A stretch of DNA of 64,000 nt, taken from the NCBI GenBank assembly GCA_963921825.1, contig OY997596.1, forward strand, positions 36,385,932 through 36,449,931. Direction: 5' to 3'. A model generated the notes under the pieces. The model searched no databases. It saw nothing but the letters and a program-made list of their open reading frames with translations, and was not told the DNA's origin. Position 1 is the stretch's first letter. Each line of letters opens with the position of its first letter. This DNA comes from Erodium maritimum. Lineage: Eukaryota > Streptophyta > Magnoliopsida > Geraniales > Geraniaceae. This document shows positions 49,901-60,912 of this stretch, one piece after another. Made by a program: the position numbers and the translations under genes.

Positions 49901-50866
49901 AAGTTAGTGGACCTCATTGCCACGCTACAATTTACTTTCTTATTGCTCTATTAAACAGATGTGTTCGTTACCGTTATTATTATTTATTCTCCTGTTCTTC
50001 TCGTGTTTGCCTACCTCGAATATAGTATTTAGAAAAACCTTTAGTTCTACACCATTGACCTGCTGCTGCAAATCAGAGGCAACCTCACCTAAACCTCCAT
50101 AGTTCATTATTGATGCCTCCAAACCCACCTTCACATGAGCTGAAGGAGAAGGACACGAGCTGTTACACTAAGGTCGAGGGCTCTCGACAACACTACGCTG
50201 TAATACACCTTGCTTTAACGAGGTTGAGCATGTGATGCCCGTGCCTTAGGCTTTGTGTGGTGAAATAGGAACCGATGATGGGGCGACTTCCTCACGGACT
50301 TGGGACATCTCTGAGTCAACTACATGATCAGCTTGAATCTTCGGATCGCGATTTTTCCTAAACCGTTGGGCTATGATTCTATTTCAGTTAAATCTTTGTC
50401 AGAGTCCTTCACCAGAACTACAACAATCGGGAAAACACCATAACCGAGGATGAGGTTCCTCTCGAGAGCCTCAGGCGACTGTGACGAAGTGTGAACCAAA
50501 ACATAGGCTTTCAAAAGGAAGTTCCCACAAGTTTCAAACTTGCAATTCCGTACCCTTCTACAATCGCGTTAGGGACCTCGAAACAAGACGCTAGCACCCT
50601 CTGATAAGGGATGCAAAACGATGAACCCTGTTTGAACCCCAACCCCTCTCGCCGTTCATCTTCATCAACACCAACATACCTCTCCCCACAGACAACCATT
50701 AATAAAGCAGCTTCCCTCACTTCTCCTAAACAAATATAAGTGATCGACACTAGAAGACAAAAAGATAAAAACGATCTGAACACTCTGCCCTACAATAGAA
50801 CCAGAGCACTCAAACGATCTGTTGTAGGGCTTGGACCCTAAGTCAGTTTTTATTTGTTCTTTTTAG
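49901..50866. other. No gene recognised
   Basis: Short ORFs on both strands without known domains. A minus-strand ORF at 50511-50783 starts with a hydrophobic stretch but has no other support. Confidence 0.35.
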
Positions 50867-51347
50867 GGGTTACTCCATGTCCTAACGCCGTACTACACTT
50901 AATTGTCAAATCCGCACCCAAACTTTGAATTTTTTTCAAATAGTAACAAATTTCAAAACTGAATTATTAAAAACCATCAAGTACTGTTTAAATTGACTTT
51001 TTCCGTGAACAGTGACTCACGTGCGTCTCACATGACTCATTTTATAATGGTGCTTGGGCGAGCTGAGGTCACGAAAAGATGAAGTTCGAAACTCGGACAC
51101 AAAGAGATGAAGTTCAAAGAACTGAGATGAAGAGATAAGGTAACCAAGAGATGAAGTTCAGCCAAGTTAACGTTCGAAGGAAGAACATATTTAAGGGCAG
51201 ACTCGACTTTTCACTCGGCCAAGTTAATGTCTGTTTCAAATTAGAAACATTTGGTGTATAAAGATGTTTGACCGTTACTACATGACAATTTCAGTTTTAT
51301 AGGGTTAGGATTTAACAATTTCTGAAAGTTGGGTGTTAGGACATCCC
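50867..51347. mobile_element. Foldback-ended MITE (family 3) with 9-bp duplication
   Basis: Ends GGGGTTACTCCATGTCCTAAC and GTTAGGACATCCC (near-inverse), flanked by a perfect 9-bp duplication TTCTTTTTA (50858-50866, 51348-51356). No coding capacity. Confidence 0.82.
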
Positions 51348-51356
51348 TTCTTTTTA

Positions 51357-52141
51357 TGATATTTTACAAGTTTGGCTTATAAAAACATTTTATTCCTAAA
51401 TTTCTAATTTGTTCATCAATTCTGGGTAACCAAATTGAAACTTTATTCAATATTCCAATTGATAACACAGTCCATCTCCAACTGGGTTTCATTTTTTTTT
51501 TCTGTTATTCAAATAATCGAAACCAAGAATATTTCATGATTACAAAACACATATTTGCATAATCTTAACCAAAACTAAAAATCTAAACCCATCTCAAACA
51601 ATTACTCAACTCATTTCCAGATTTTGAACATCACAAAAAAAACACTCATCCTTAAAATCAAAATTTACATATCAATTACATAACTCATTTCTAGGAATTG
51701 AAACACGATCTTGCATCTAGATTTCAGCCAAGAGCATCGGTAGGAAAATCAGAAGAGAAAAAAAAAATCAAAAACCTAGTACCAAATCCCTACAAATCAA
51801 ACCTAAAACCACCGTGGAACCCATGCCTTGAAAATCAGGAGGGTGTTGGGCCGACATATTTGCCCGGCTTGAGTGTTGGGCCGACAGATCTGCCCGACTT
51901 GAGTGTTGGGCCGATAGATCTGCCCGGCGAGGTGGAGGGAAGGCTCGGGGGTGGCGGCGAGGCACAAGTCAGCCTCTGCCATTTCTTCCTCCTCCAACCA
52001 TGAAAGCTCCTCTTCTGGGTTCGAAACCATCTTATTTAGCAGAGAATTGGACGGACTTTTTTTCACGCCACGCCATGCCGGGTTGAAGTGGTCGTGAAGC
52101 CGTCGCCCATGGTAGTGAAGTCGCCGCCCGTGGCAATGAGG
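51357..52141. other. Non-coding DNA with two small tandem arrays
   Basis: Holds three 30-bp units at 51843-51929 (each with GTGTTGGGCCGA and TGCCCG) and 21-bp units from 52094 (GTGAAGCCGTCGCCCATGG and a near copy). A minus-strand ORF at 51803-52147 reads through both arrays, but its repeats alone could account for it. Confidence 0.5.
51843..51929. repeat. Three tandem 30-bp units
   Basis: Units at 51843-51872, 51873-51902 and 51903-51929 share GTGTTGGGCCGA.AGATCTGCCCG-type sequence. Confidence 0.88.
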
Positions 52142-54674
52142 TGTCACGCCCCAAATCCGGTTTTGACCGGACTCGAGACGTGAACTTAAAGTAATAAATA
52201 ATAAAGCAATTCAAAGGAATTAAGTTTAAAAATAATATTATGAAATTCATAAATCCGAGAAAATGAGTCAACATCTCATAGCAGAAACAGTCATAAAGTG
52301 TTTAGTTCAAATAACAATACGTCTCTAGACCACTAGATAGAACCCTCGTTGGCTCCCAAGCGCCGAGAATCCCTTTAGCACAGATCCCGCTCAAGACCTG
52401 AAAAACAACAAGGTAAGGGGTGAGCTTTCGCTCAGTAGGAAAAGTAGTTAAGGTTATGAACATCCGTTCACCACCACGAGTAACCGTCCAATTAGGGCAT
52501 ACTAGCAAGGCATAACTACTAACAACGTCCCATGGATTTACCAACCACCACACAGTCTCACGAGACCATAACCACACTTAACCAAATGCACACAGCCAAT
52601 CATCAAGCAAGCAGCACACAGCAGAACAGACACATAATCCACACAATAGTTCCCAATATCACCGGCTGTCACAGCCCGTCCCACTTATATCGTACCAGAA
52701 CACACAACATCGGTCCCGATATCTTCCCGTCACTGAGACTCGGGGTAACATCCCTGACCGGCAATACATTCAGTCGGATGACTTCCCATCACACAGACTC
52801 GGGGCATCACTCACATCACATACCTCGATCGTACGTCTTCCCGGACCACACAACATCGGGGTAATAATCACGCCATCCTTGGCCTCGATACCCTACACCG
52901 GCATACTCCCTCGGTGTAGGCATCATACCAACACACTCCCTCTTGGAACACACATCAAGAGAATAACACGCATCATAATGCCAGAATTCAACCACGGTAT
53001 ACTAACCACACAAACTTACCGAACACAACACATCGGTCTATCACTCACCCGATCATGTCACAACCAATGTTTCACATCACATCACACATGGCACACTTTC
53101 CCAACCATAGCAACTCATGCCACACCGAGTATATCACAACATCAAGATTCTCAATCTAATCAACAACTAGATCACTCATCATGCATCTCAATCAAAGATC
53201 AGGCATTTCAATCAACACGCAACCTAAGGGCTCGACATGGTCCACATGCATTTCTACAGCACGACAATCCCAAACTTACGGCTCGACATGGCACGTAAGC
53301 TATCCCTCATTTCACTCATTCCTCACATCCTAATCATGCAATTCTAATCATTAAAACAAGTAATTGCAACCTACATGCATACTAGTAACTTTCCGCAATT
53401 AAACCGGTATTCGCTACGTTCCCTACCTCAAAAGCACTCCAATACAAGCTGCGGACGACTTGGCTAGCTTCCTCTTCCACTTCACGAGCTCCAACGGTCT
53501 CCTCCTCCGTCAAGCTTGGGTCCAAAGTCTTGGATCACTAAACAATTCGCGAATCAATAGCAATTCACCAAGGTTTAAAGAGTAAAACATTCCCAAATAA
53601 CCCCGAAAGGACTCGGTTAAAGATAATCGTCCCAAAAAGTCGAAATCAAACAAGGTGGGCCCAAAAGGCCCAAAACCGTTCTGTCACGGTTTGGGTCACG
53701 CATCCGTGGGTTGAACCGTCACTGTTCTCCTCACGGAGCCGTGACTCCCCCCCTGTCACGGATCCGTGACGGGTCTGGACAGTTCGTCCTTCTTCTTCCT
53801 CCAGCTCCGATTTCACGAATTTAAACCCCAAAACCTCCATTGATGAACCTCCAAACCTCCAAAACAGACCCAACAATCTCCAATACTTCAATCCCCTCAA
53901 CGAGTTTCATCAAAACTAATCAAACCAAGTTAAATCAATCATCTAACTCATTTTCTTCTCCAAAAATCATCATCCAATCACCCAAACATCAAAACTCAAC
54001 CAAGTTCATCGTTTTTCCTCAAAACCCATGAACTCCAATCAATAAAAACGAAAAAGGTTTGGGGATTTACCTTGAGGATGAAGATTAGATGAAGAAACAA
54101 GGGAAAATGGGAAGATTTGGGTCACAAATGGGTTCAAGACTTCTCTTTTCTCCTCCTTTCTTCTTCTCCAAGTTTTGGGAGCTCCTTCTTCTTTCCTCTT
54201 TGGTGAAATTCGGCCAACACTAGGTGTTTGGGCTGAAATACTCACAAATTGAGTCATATACCCTAAAGGGGAAAACCCCAAAATACACTCATGCCCTTAT
54301 GTCTCCCATGCCCATTCTTTTAAGGGTAAAAGGGTCCTTATGCCCTCTTTCTTCTCACCCAAGCCAAAAGGAACACTTGTCCAAATGGGGACCACCTCTT
54401 CTCTTAGAAAATTCAGCACAAAAAGTTTTAAATTAAATTAGTCCTTAATTAAGCAAAGTTTGACCCGAAATTGATCGATAGTTGACTTTTTCACAAATAC
54501 AGTCATTTGAAAGGAAACAGCCCAATTAAGCCTACCATAACGACGGCTAAGATTTTTGGGCCCCGGAAAGGTCCCGAATGACTCCCGGAGTCATCAGTTG
54601 ACTTTTCCTGCAGAAAGTCAACTTTCGCCGAAAACCTCCGGTTCGACTGGGATCGACCGGGGGCGGTTCTTACA
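52142..54674 (-). mobile_element. Solo LTR (Gypsy-type), 2533 bp
   Basis: Runs from TGTCACGCCCCAAATCC to GGCGGTTCTTACA with no internal coding DNA. It is closely similar to the inverted piece at 26025-27596 and shares its 3' block (ACGACGGCTAAG, CTCCCGGAGTCATC) with the LTR at 24928-28191. The flanks share only GG; a 5-bp duplication with three bases lost at the right side would explain this. Orientation is inferred. Confidence 0.8.
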
Positions 54675-54847
54675 GGTCGCTGCCCATGTCTTGCTGGAGG
54701 AGATAAACCAGAGGATTTCTGAGAAGGAGATCGTGAATGAGATGAGAGGTCATAAGTTAGATTAGGTTAAGTTTAGAGAGATAAATAGGTTAAGAAATAA
54801 AGATAAGGGTAATGTTGTCATTTAAAAAAAGTTAGGGTCATGTGCCT
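54675..54847. other. Host DNA between two LTR insertions
   Basis: Its first bases (GGTCGCTGCCCATG) continue the 21-bp repeats left of the solo LTR at 52094-52141. Its last bases (GGTCATG-TGCCT) form one arm of a palindrome interrupted by the next element. Confidence 0.6.
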
Positions 54848-55568
54848 TGTCACGCCCCGAATTCGGTAGAACCGAACCCGGAACGTGAACGGTGAAACAA
54901 TAAAACAGTTTTCAAACATTTTAATAAACCGCTTAAAATTACCACTTTGAATTATACAAAATAATATTTTACAACTCAAAATACGTCCAAAACAAGCGGA
55001 CAAAAACCAACATGTACGTCGCTAGACTCCCAAAAGAAACCCGGACTCCCGTTCCCAGCTCTTCAAGCTTCGAGAGCCCCCTAGTCCGCCTCGCGACCTG
55101 TACCTGTAGGAAAAGCAGCTAGGGGTGAGCGTTCGCTCACCACCACGGATACCAGACTGACTACGGCATACTAGCAGAATATGCCGGAAACCCCAACAAC
55201 AGATAAAACACCGGGGACTACCATCCCCAAACTCAAATAACTCGACTGTCCCGCGAAAACTTTTACTTTCCCCAACCAACTCAAACTCGGACGCGTAATG
55301 TAGACCCGACACAGCGGTTACGACCCCCACCAAAGACACAAAAGATAACCACGCAACACCCAAGATCACAAAGAATCGCACAAAACAATCAAGATCACAA
55401 AGGATCGCACTCCAACTACTCAGTGCCGGTTGCTAACCGGCTGGGCTTGAGCCTGCCCCACGCAACTTTCCCCGAACGCAGTCGGGCTAGGCGGTCGACC
55501 TGTTAGCGATATATACAGCGATACTTTTCCGATAGCTAGTCGGAAAGGGATCTGCCCTTCATCGCCGA

Positions 55569-56385
55569 AGAAATGCACAACTTTACCGATGGTTAGTCGG
55601 AATGCTAGCCAACCCCCACGAGCGCGACCACAGTACCCCTTTATCGCAGAAGAATGCACAACTTTACCGATGGTTAGTCGGAAGGCTAGCCAACCCCCAC
55701 GCGCGCGACCACAGGACCCCTTTTTCGTCAAGCGTGCCCCCGACCTCCATGCAATCACAGTCATCACCCAAGGTTCAACAAACAGTGACAACACAGGTTT
55801 AACACCCCACAGGCACACATGAACACCCACGACACACGAACCAGTATCACACGGGTTCAACACCCCAAAGGACCACCCACGACCCACAAACAGTAAACAC
55901 ACGGATCCAACACCCCAAAGGCACACCTGACCACCCACGACACACAAACAGTAAAACACGGGTTCAACTCCCCACGGGCACTCATGGCCACCCACAAACA
56001 CAAACAACAAAAATACGGGTTCAACTCCCCACGAGCACTCATGGCCACCCACAAACACAAACAATAAAATACGGGTTCAACTCCCCACGGGCACTCATGG
56101 CCACCCACAAACACAACCAATAAAATACGGGTTCAACTCCCCACGGGCACTCATGGCCACCCACAAACACAAACAATTCAATCAACCTCCGGGCACAACC
56201 AAATGCCACCAGTATTTCTAATGTTCGATAAGTTCACTTATCCTACGACACTACTAAGTGTCACATGCCTTTCTATTGTTCGATACATTCACGTATCATA
56301 CGACACCACTAAGTGTCGCCTGCATTTCTAGTGTTCGATAAACTTACTTATCCTACGACACTACTAAGTGTCACATGCATTTCTA
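55569..56385. repeat. Three successive tandem arrays within the Gypsy LTR
   Basis: Two ~81-bp units at ~55571-55735 (ACAACTTTACCGATGGTTAG), about seven ~57-60-bp units at ~55795-56185 (CGGGTTCAACTCCCCACGGG), and three ~61-bp units at ~56218-56385 (ACTAAGTGTCACATGC). Long minus-strand ORFs over the array are repeat artefacts. Confidence 0.85.
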
Positions 56386-57024
56386 CTGTTAACTTTCCCT
56401 AGTCAAGGCCGAGATCCGGCTACTTTTCCCTACCTCGAAACGCTTCCACAAAAGTCCACGTCCAAGCTCCGGCGTGCTCGCGATCACTCGCCTAGCTTCC
56501 CCTTTCCGCGGTCGGCGGCACGATCTAATATGAACACAATTAAAACACTTTTTAAGTTTGCAGGAAAGCTGAATTTTAATAAACTTGACGCCCAAATGCA
56601 ACCCCGAAAATTTCGATCACTCCCAAACTTCCCAATTACTCGACATTGTCAATAACGGGCCGAACACATCTATGGTGTCTTCCTATTGTTTTGTTCAAAA
56701 TTACCTAACACCACCACTTGTGTGACAAGTGGCAAGTGGGTCCCACCCTTTAAACAAATATCTTTATAGATATTTTTCTGTCAGATTCGCGAAATTCGGC
56801 CATCACGGACCCCGAACGGGCCCATTTTCCAAGAAATTATGAAACTTCACGGGCTACAAGGAAACGGCTCAACTAAGACCGTTGTAACGACGGCTAAGCT
56901 TTTTGGATCCAAAACGGATCTCGAACGGACCAAAACGTCACTCGGTTGACTTTTTCAACAAAAAGTCAACCTTTCCCAAATTGGTCAGAAAGTTGCCCTG
57001 AGTCCCCCAGAACTCACTTTGGTC

Positions 57025-57392
57025 AATTGCCGTGTGTCCATGATTCGAACTGGCTGCTCCTCATAAGAGACATCATCAGCCACCTCGATATCTGCCCACT
57101 CAATGACGTGGGAGGGGTCCGCATTGTACTTCCGCAACTGGGACACGTGGAAGACGTTATGAATCCTCCCAAGTTGCGGTGGTAATGCCAGACGATATGC
57201 CACTGCTCCCACTCTGCTCAAGATCTCGAAAGGGCCGATGTACCGCGGGGCTAACTTGCCTCCGTCGCGGCTAAACCGTACCAGTCCCTTCCTCGGGCTC
57301 GCCTTTAGGAACACGTGATCACCGACTGCGAACTCGAGAGGTCGCCGTCGTCTGTCGGTGTAGCTCTTCTGCCGACTCTGTGCGGTCTTCAT
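57025..57392 (-). pseudogene. Gypsy pol C-terminal (integrase end) fragment
   Basis: The minus-strand frame 57392-56985 begins KTAQSRQKSYTDRRRRPLEF, followed by GDHVFLKASPRKG, KLAPRYIGPFEIL, and HNVFHVSQLRKY. These are standard motifs of the C-terminal part of plant Ty3/Gypsy integrase. The homology ends near 57025 where LTR sequence begins, so the natural C-terminus and 3' polypurine tract are deleted. Confidence 0.9.
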
Positions 57393-58930
57393 GAATTTCT
57401 ACTGTTAACTTTCCCTAGTCAAGGCCGAGATCCGGCTACTTTTCCCTACCTCGAAATGCTTCCACAAAAGTCCACGTCCAAGCTCCGGCGTGCTCGCGAT
57501 CACTCGCCTAGCTTCCCCTTTCCGCGGTCGGCGGCACGATCTAATATGAACACAATTAAAACACTTTTTAAGTTTGCAGGAAAGCTGAATTTTAATAAAC
57601 TTGACGCCCAAATGCAACTCCGAAAATGTCGATCACTCCCAAACTTCCCAATTACTCGACATTGTCAATAACGGGCCCGGAAAGGCCCGATTCGCCCAGC
57701 TCGGCCCAATCTGCCCGGGATTGGAAAACGCCCTTCCGGGGCTCTGAAAATTCCCGTTTTCTTTTCTACGATCTTAGAATAATTCAAAGGTTCCAATGTA
57801 ATCGACGGAATCAATTTCCGACTTCCGAGCACTTTAATTCGCGTTTAAAGTTTCTAAACCCGTCATTTCCAACTTTTACAATTTAATTCCAAAATTCGTT
57901 CCGGGTGTGAATTAACGAATTGGGGTTCGTCCAAAACCACCCGAACACGAAAACCCGAGACCCGAACACGTGGGCCCCACCCGGCCATCAAGACCCGTGG
58001 GTGGCTGTACCGGTTTTGGACCGGTTCACCACCATGGTGGCCGGTCCTAGCTCCGGCCAGCCACCACCCACGGTGGCCGGAGCTCCCCCGAGCCTCCGGT
58101 CACCGGAAACCAATCATTTTTCGCTCCAAAACGTTCCCAACGAACCCTACACCTCGACTCATCCATAGTTAACCCGTTTAAGCCCAAACCCTAACTTTCA
58201 AACGTATCAAAACGAAAATCGAATAGGTTCTCACAGTAGGGAATGACGATGGGAGCTCGATTCTTCAACCGTTGAGACGATCCGTCGGTTGGATCGTCGG
58301 GAAATCCCTAAACCCTAACTCCTTCTTCTCTTTTTCCCTTTCCCTTCTCTCCTTCTTTTCTCTTCTTTCTATCTCTTCTTTTCTCTTTTTTCTTCTTCTC
58401 TTTTTTCTCTAAATGGCCGAACACATCTATGGTGTCTTCCTATTGTTTTGTTCAAAATTACCTAACACCACCACTTGTGTGACAAGTGGCAAGTGGGTCC
58501 CACCCTTTAAACAAATATCTTTGTAGATATTTTTCTGTCAGATTCGCGAAATTCGGCCGTCTCGGGCCCCGAACGGGCCCATTTTCCAAGAAATTACGAA
58601 ACTTCACGGGCTACAAGGAAACGGCTCAACTAAGACCGCTATAACGACGGCTAAGCCTTTTGGATCCAAAACGGGTCTCGAACGGACCAAAACGTCGTTC
58701 GGTTGACTTTTCCAACAAAAAAGTCAAAATTTCCCAAATTGGTCAGAAAGTTGTCCTGAGTCCCCTTGAACTCACTTTGGTCGATATCGGGGTCAACTTA
58801 GTCCGGTATGACCCTCGGGGTCAAATTTAGGTTCATTTAGGTGTCTGTCCAAAAATTTTAAATTATCCTGTTTTTCGCCGATTTGACTGGCGTTGACTGG
58901 GAGTGGTTCTTACATGCCTGGCACATGACC

Positions 58931-58957
58931 ATTTTCCATCCAAAATGGATGGAAAAT
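58931..58957. repeat. Perfect 27-bp hairpin
   Basis: ATTTTCCATCC and GGATGGAAAAT are exact inverses separated by AAAAT. Confidence 0.9.
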
Positions 58958-59432
58958 TAGCAGTGGGTACTAAACTGAAATTATTTTTATTTTAGGGTAG
59001 TGAGATGCCTAATAAGGATTTAAGGGTAGTGATATGAAAACAAAGATTTTTTTAGGGTAGTGAGATGAAATTAATCATTCATAATATTATTGTCTCTTAG
59101 GAAAACTATAATAGTCTCATCATCTCGGACAAGTAAAACAAGTAACATCAAATCAAAACTAATCACTTCCAAGTTTAGGTTTAGTTTATTTTGTTTTAGG
59201 GTAAATTACAAATACCTACCTCAAATTTGTAGGGTTTAACTGATACTTACCCTAAAGTTTTTTTTAACTGATACATACTCAGATGTTTAGTTATATAACA
59301 AATAGCCCAAGCCATCAGCTAAAATAACGAAAATGCACTCAGTGATTTTTTGATTAATTTTAAAAAAAATAAAACTTAAGTGATTTTTAAATAAAACTAA
59401 AGTGATCTAATCAGTAAATATATATATATATA

Positions 59433-59689
59433 GGATAACAATCAGGTACAAACTTCTATCTTTCGTCAGAACGCAGAACTTTCAATCTGGGCCCTTGGAT
59501 CATATAATTAAAGACCCAGATTTAATGCATATCTTTTAATATCTTTTTAATTAATGCATATCTTGTAATTGATTTCGTAATCAATCACCACCCCCCCTGA
59601 ATTTCGGTGGCCATCCGATCTGGATAATCAATGGCCCAGATTAGTTCTACGTTCTGACCCGAAATAGGGTTTGTACTTGATTGTTCCCC
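59433..59689. mobile_element. 257-bp TA-flanked MITE, copy 1
   Basis: Ends GGATAACAATCAGGTACAAAC and GTTTGTACTTGATTGTTCCCC (read as inverse, GGGGAACAATCAAGTACAAA). TA dinucleotides adjoin both sides (59419-59432, 59690-59707). Confidence 0.8.
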
Positions 59690-59707
59690 TATATATATAT
59701 ATATATA

Positions 59708-60635
59708 GGGGACCTTTCAAGTACAAACCAATCTTTAGATACGAAATACGAATTAATCCCAACTTTGGAATCGTAAAATGCCCAAGGGCTGCGATTTTCG
59801 CATGACTGATTTTTTTTTATTTTTTTTCACCAAATTTCTTATTTTGATCTTTCCCGCTTCGTTTCAACTCCGATTTAATTTCTTCTTGCGCCAAAAACTT
59901 TCTTTTTTCAAGATCTATCTATCAAGTAGCATATTGAATATGTTTTGAAGCAAAAAAAACATGTACAAGCAAAAACACAAATCGTTAACCGTGCACTAAT
60001 GTATGTTTTTGCAACTGCATTTGTATGAATAAGGTAATCTTAATGTATGTTTAATATAATCTTAATTTATTATCTTACACGTACAAAACATACATACACA
60101 TACAAATGAAAATAGTAAGAACATACATTAAGTTTAGCATATACATACAACTGAAACAACATGCATTAAGGTTGGCTTACACATACAAATGAAAATGCCA
60201 AGAACATACATTTAAAATTGCATAAACATACATTAAGTTCAGCGTACATATATAACTGAAAATTTAAAAACATGCAGTTGTAAAAACATATATATCAAAA
60301 CATACATTAAGATTAGATTATTCATACAAATGCAGTTGTAAAAACATACATTAGTGCATAGTTAACAATTTGTGTTTTTGCTTGTACATGTTTTTTCTTG
60401 CTTCAAAACATATTCAATATGCTACTTGATAGATAGATCTTGAAAAAAGAAAAAAATTGGTACAAGAAAAAATTAAACCGGAGTTCAAACGAAACGGGAA
60501 AAATCAAAATAAGAAACTTGGTGAAAAAAAAATAAAAAAATTCCAGCCTTGCCTTATGCGATTACATGCGATTCCAAGGCTGGGATGAATTCGTATTTCG
60601 CAAAAAATTGGCATGGTCGTACCTGAATGTTATCC
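59708..60635. mobile_element. Large foldback element between two TA tracts
   Basis: From GGGGACCTTTCAAGTAC to ATGTTATCC, with arms of roughly 300-400 bases that are inverse to each other. Examples are AGCATATTGAATATGTTTTG against CAAAACATATTCAATATGCT, and GATCTATCTATCAAGTAGC against its inverse. The central part has many ACATACATTAAG repeats. TA tracts lie at 59690-59707 and 60636-60655. Confidence 0.8.
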
Positions 60636-60655
60636 TATATATATATATATATATA

Positions 60656-60912
60656 GGATAACAATCAGGTACAAACTTGTATCTTTCGTCAGAACGTAGA
60701 ACTATCAATCTGGGCCCTTGGATCGTAGAATTAATGGCCCAGATTTAATGCATATCTTTTAATATCTTTTTAATTAATGCATATCTTGTAATTGATTTCG
60801 TAATCAATCACCACCCCCCCTGAATTTCGGTGGCCATCCGATCTAGTTAATCAATGGCCCAGATTAGTTCTACGTTCTGACCCGAAATAAGGTTTGTACT
60901 TGATTGTTCCCC
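60656..60912. mobile_element. 257-bp TA-flanked MITE, copy 2
   Basis: Same length and orientation as copy 1 with only scattered differences (for example CGCAGAACTTTC against CGTAGAACTATC). TA tracts lie on both sides. Confidence 0.8.

Larger units (their letters stand above)
54848..58914 (-). mobile_element. Internally deleted Ty3/Gypsy element with 5-bp duplication
   Basis: Flanked by TGCCT at 54843-54847 and 58915-58919. On the minus strand it starts TGTAAGAACC at 58914. A 5' LTR portion (58914-57395) is followed by a pol end fragment (57394-57025) and then a 3' LTR portion (57024-54848) ending in GGGGCGTGACA. The two LTR portions overlap in two blocks: 56379-56661 equals 57395-57677, and 56658-57024 equals 58415-58782. 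The 3' LTR portion lacks its first ~130 bases and a ~740-base internal block found in the 5' portion (57678-58414). The sense of the pol fragment fixes the orientation of this LTR family. Confidence 0.82.

Noticed and set aside
50511..50783. Minus-strand ORF with a hydrophobic N-terminus resembling a secreted peptide
   Set aside because: No TATA box, homology or splice support, and it lies in apparent retroelement-derived DNA.
51803..52147. Minus-strand ORF with HGRRLH and RPNTQ repeats
   Set aside because: Its repeats come from the 21-bp and 30-bp DNA arrays; it is cut by the LTR and has no recognised domain.
55420..56064. Long minus-strand ORF of 214 codons with repeated VGGHECPWGVEPVF units
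   Set aside because: It is produced by the tandem array in the Gypsy LTR whose period is close to a multiple of three; other frames are open as well and there is no domain.
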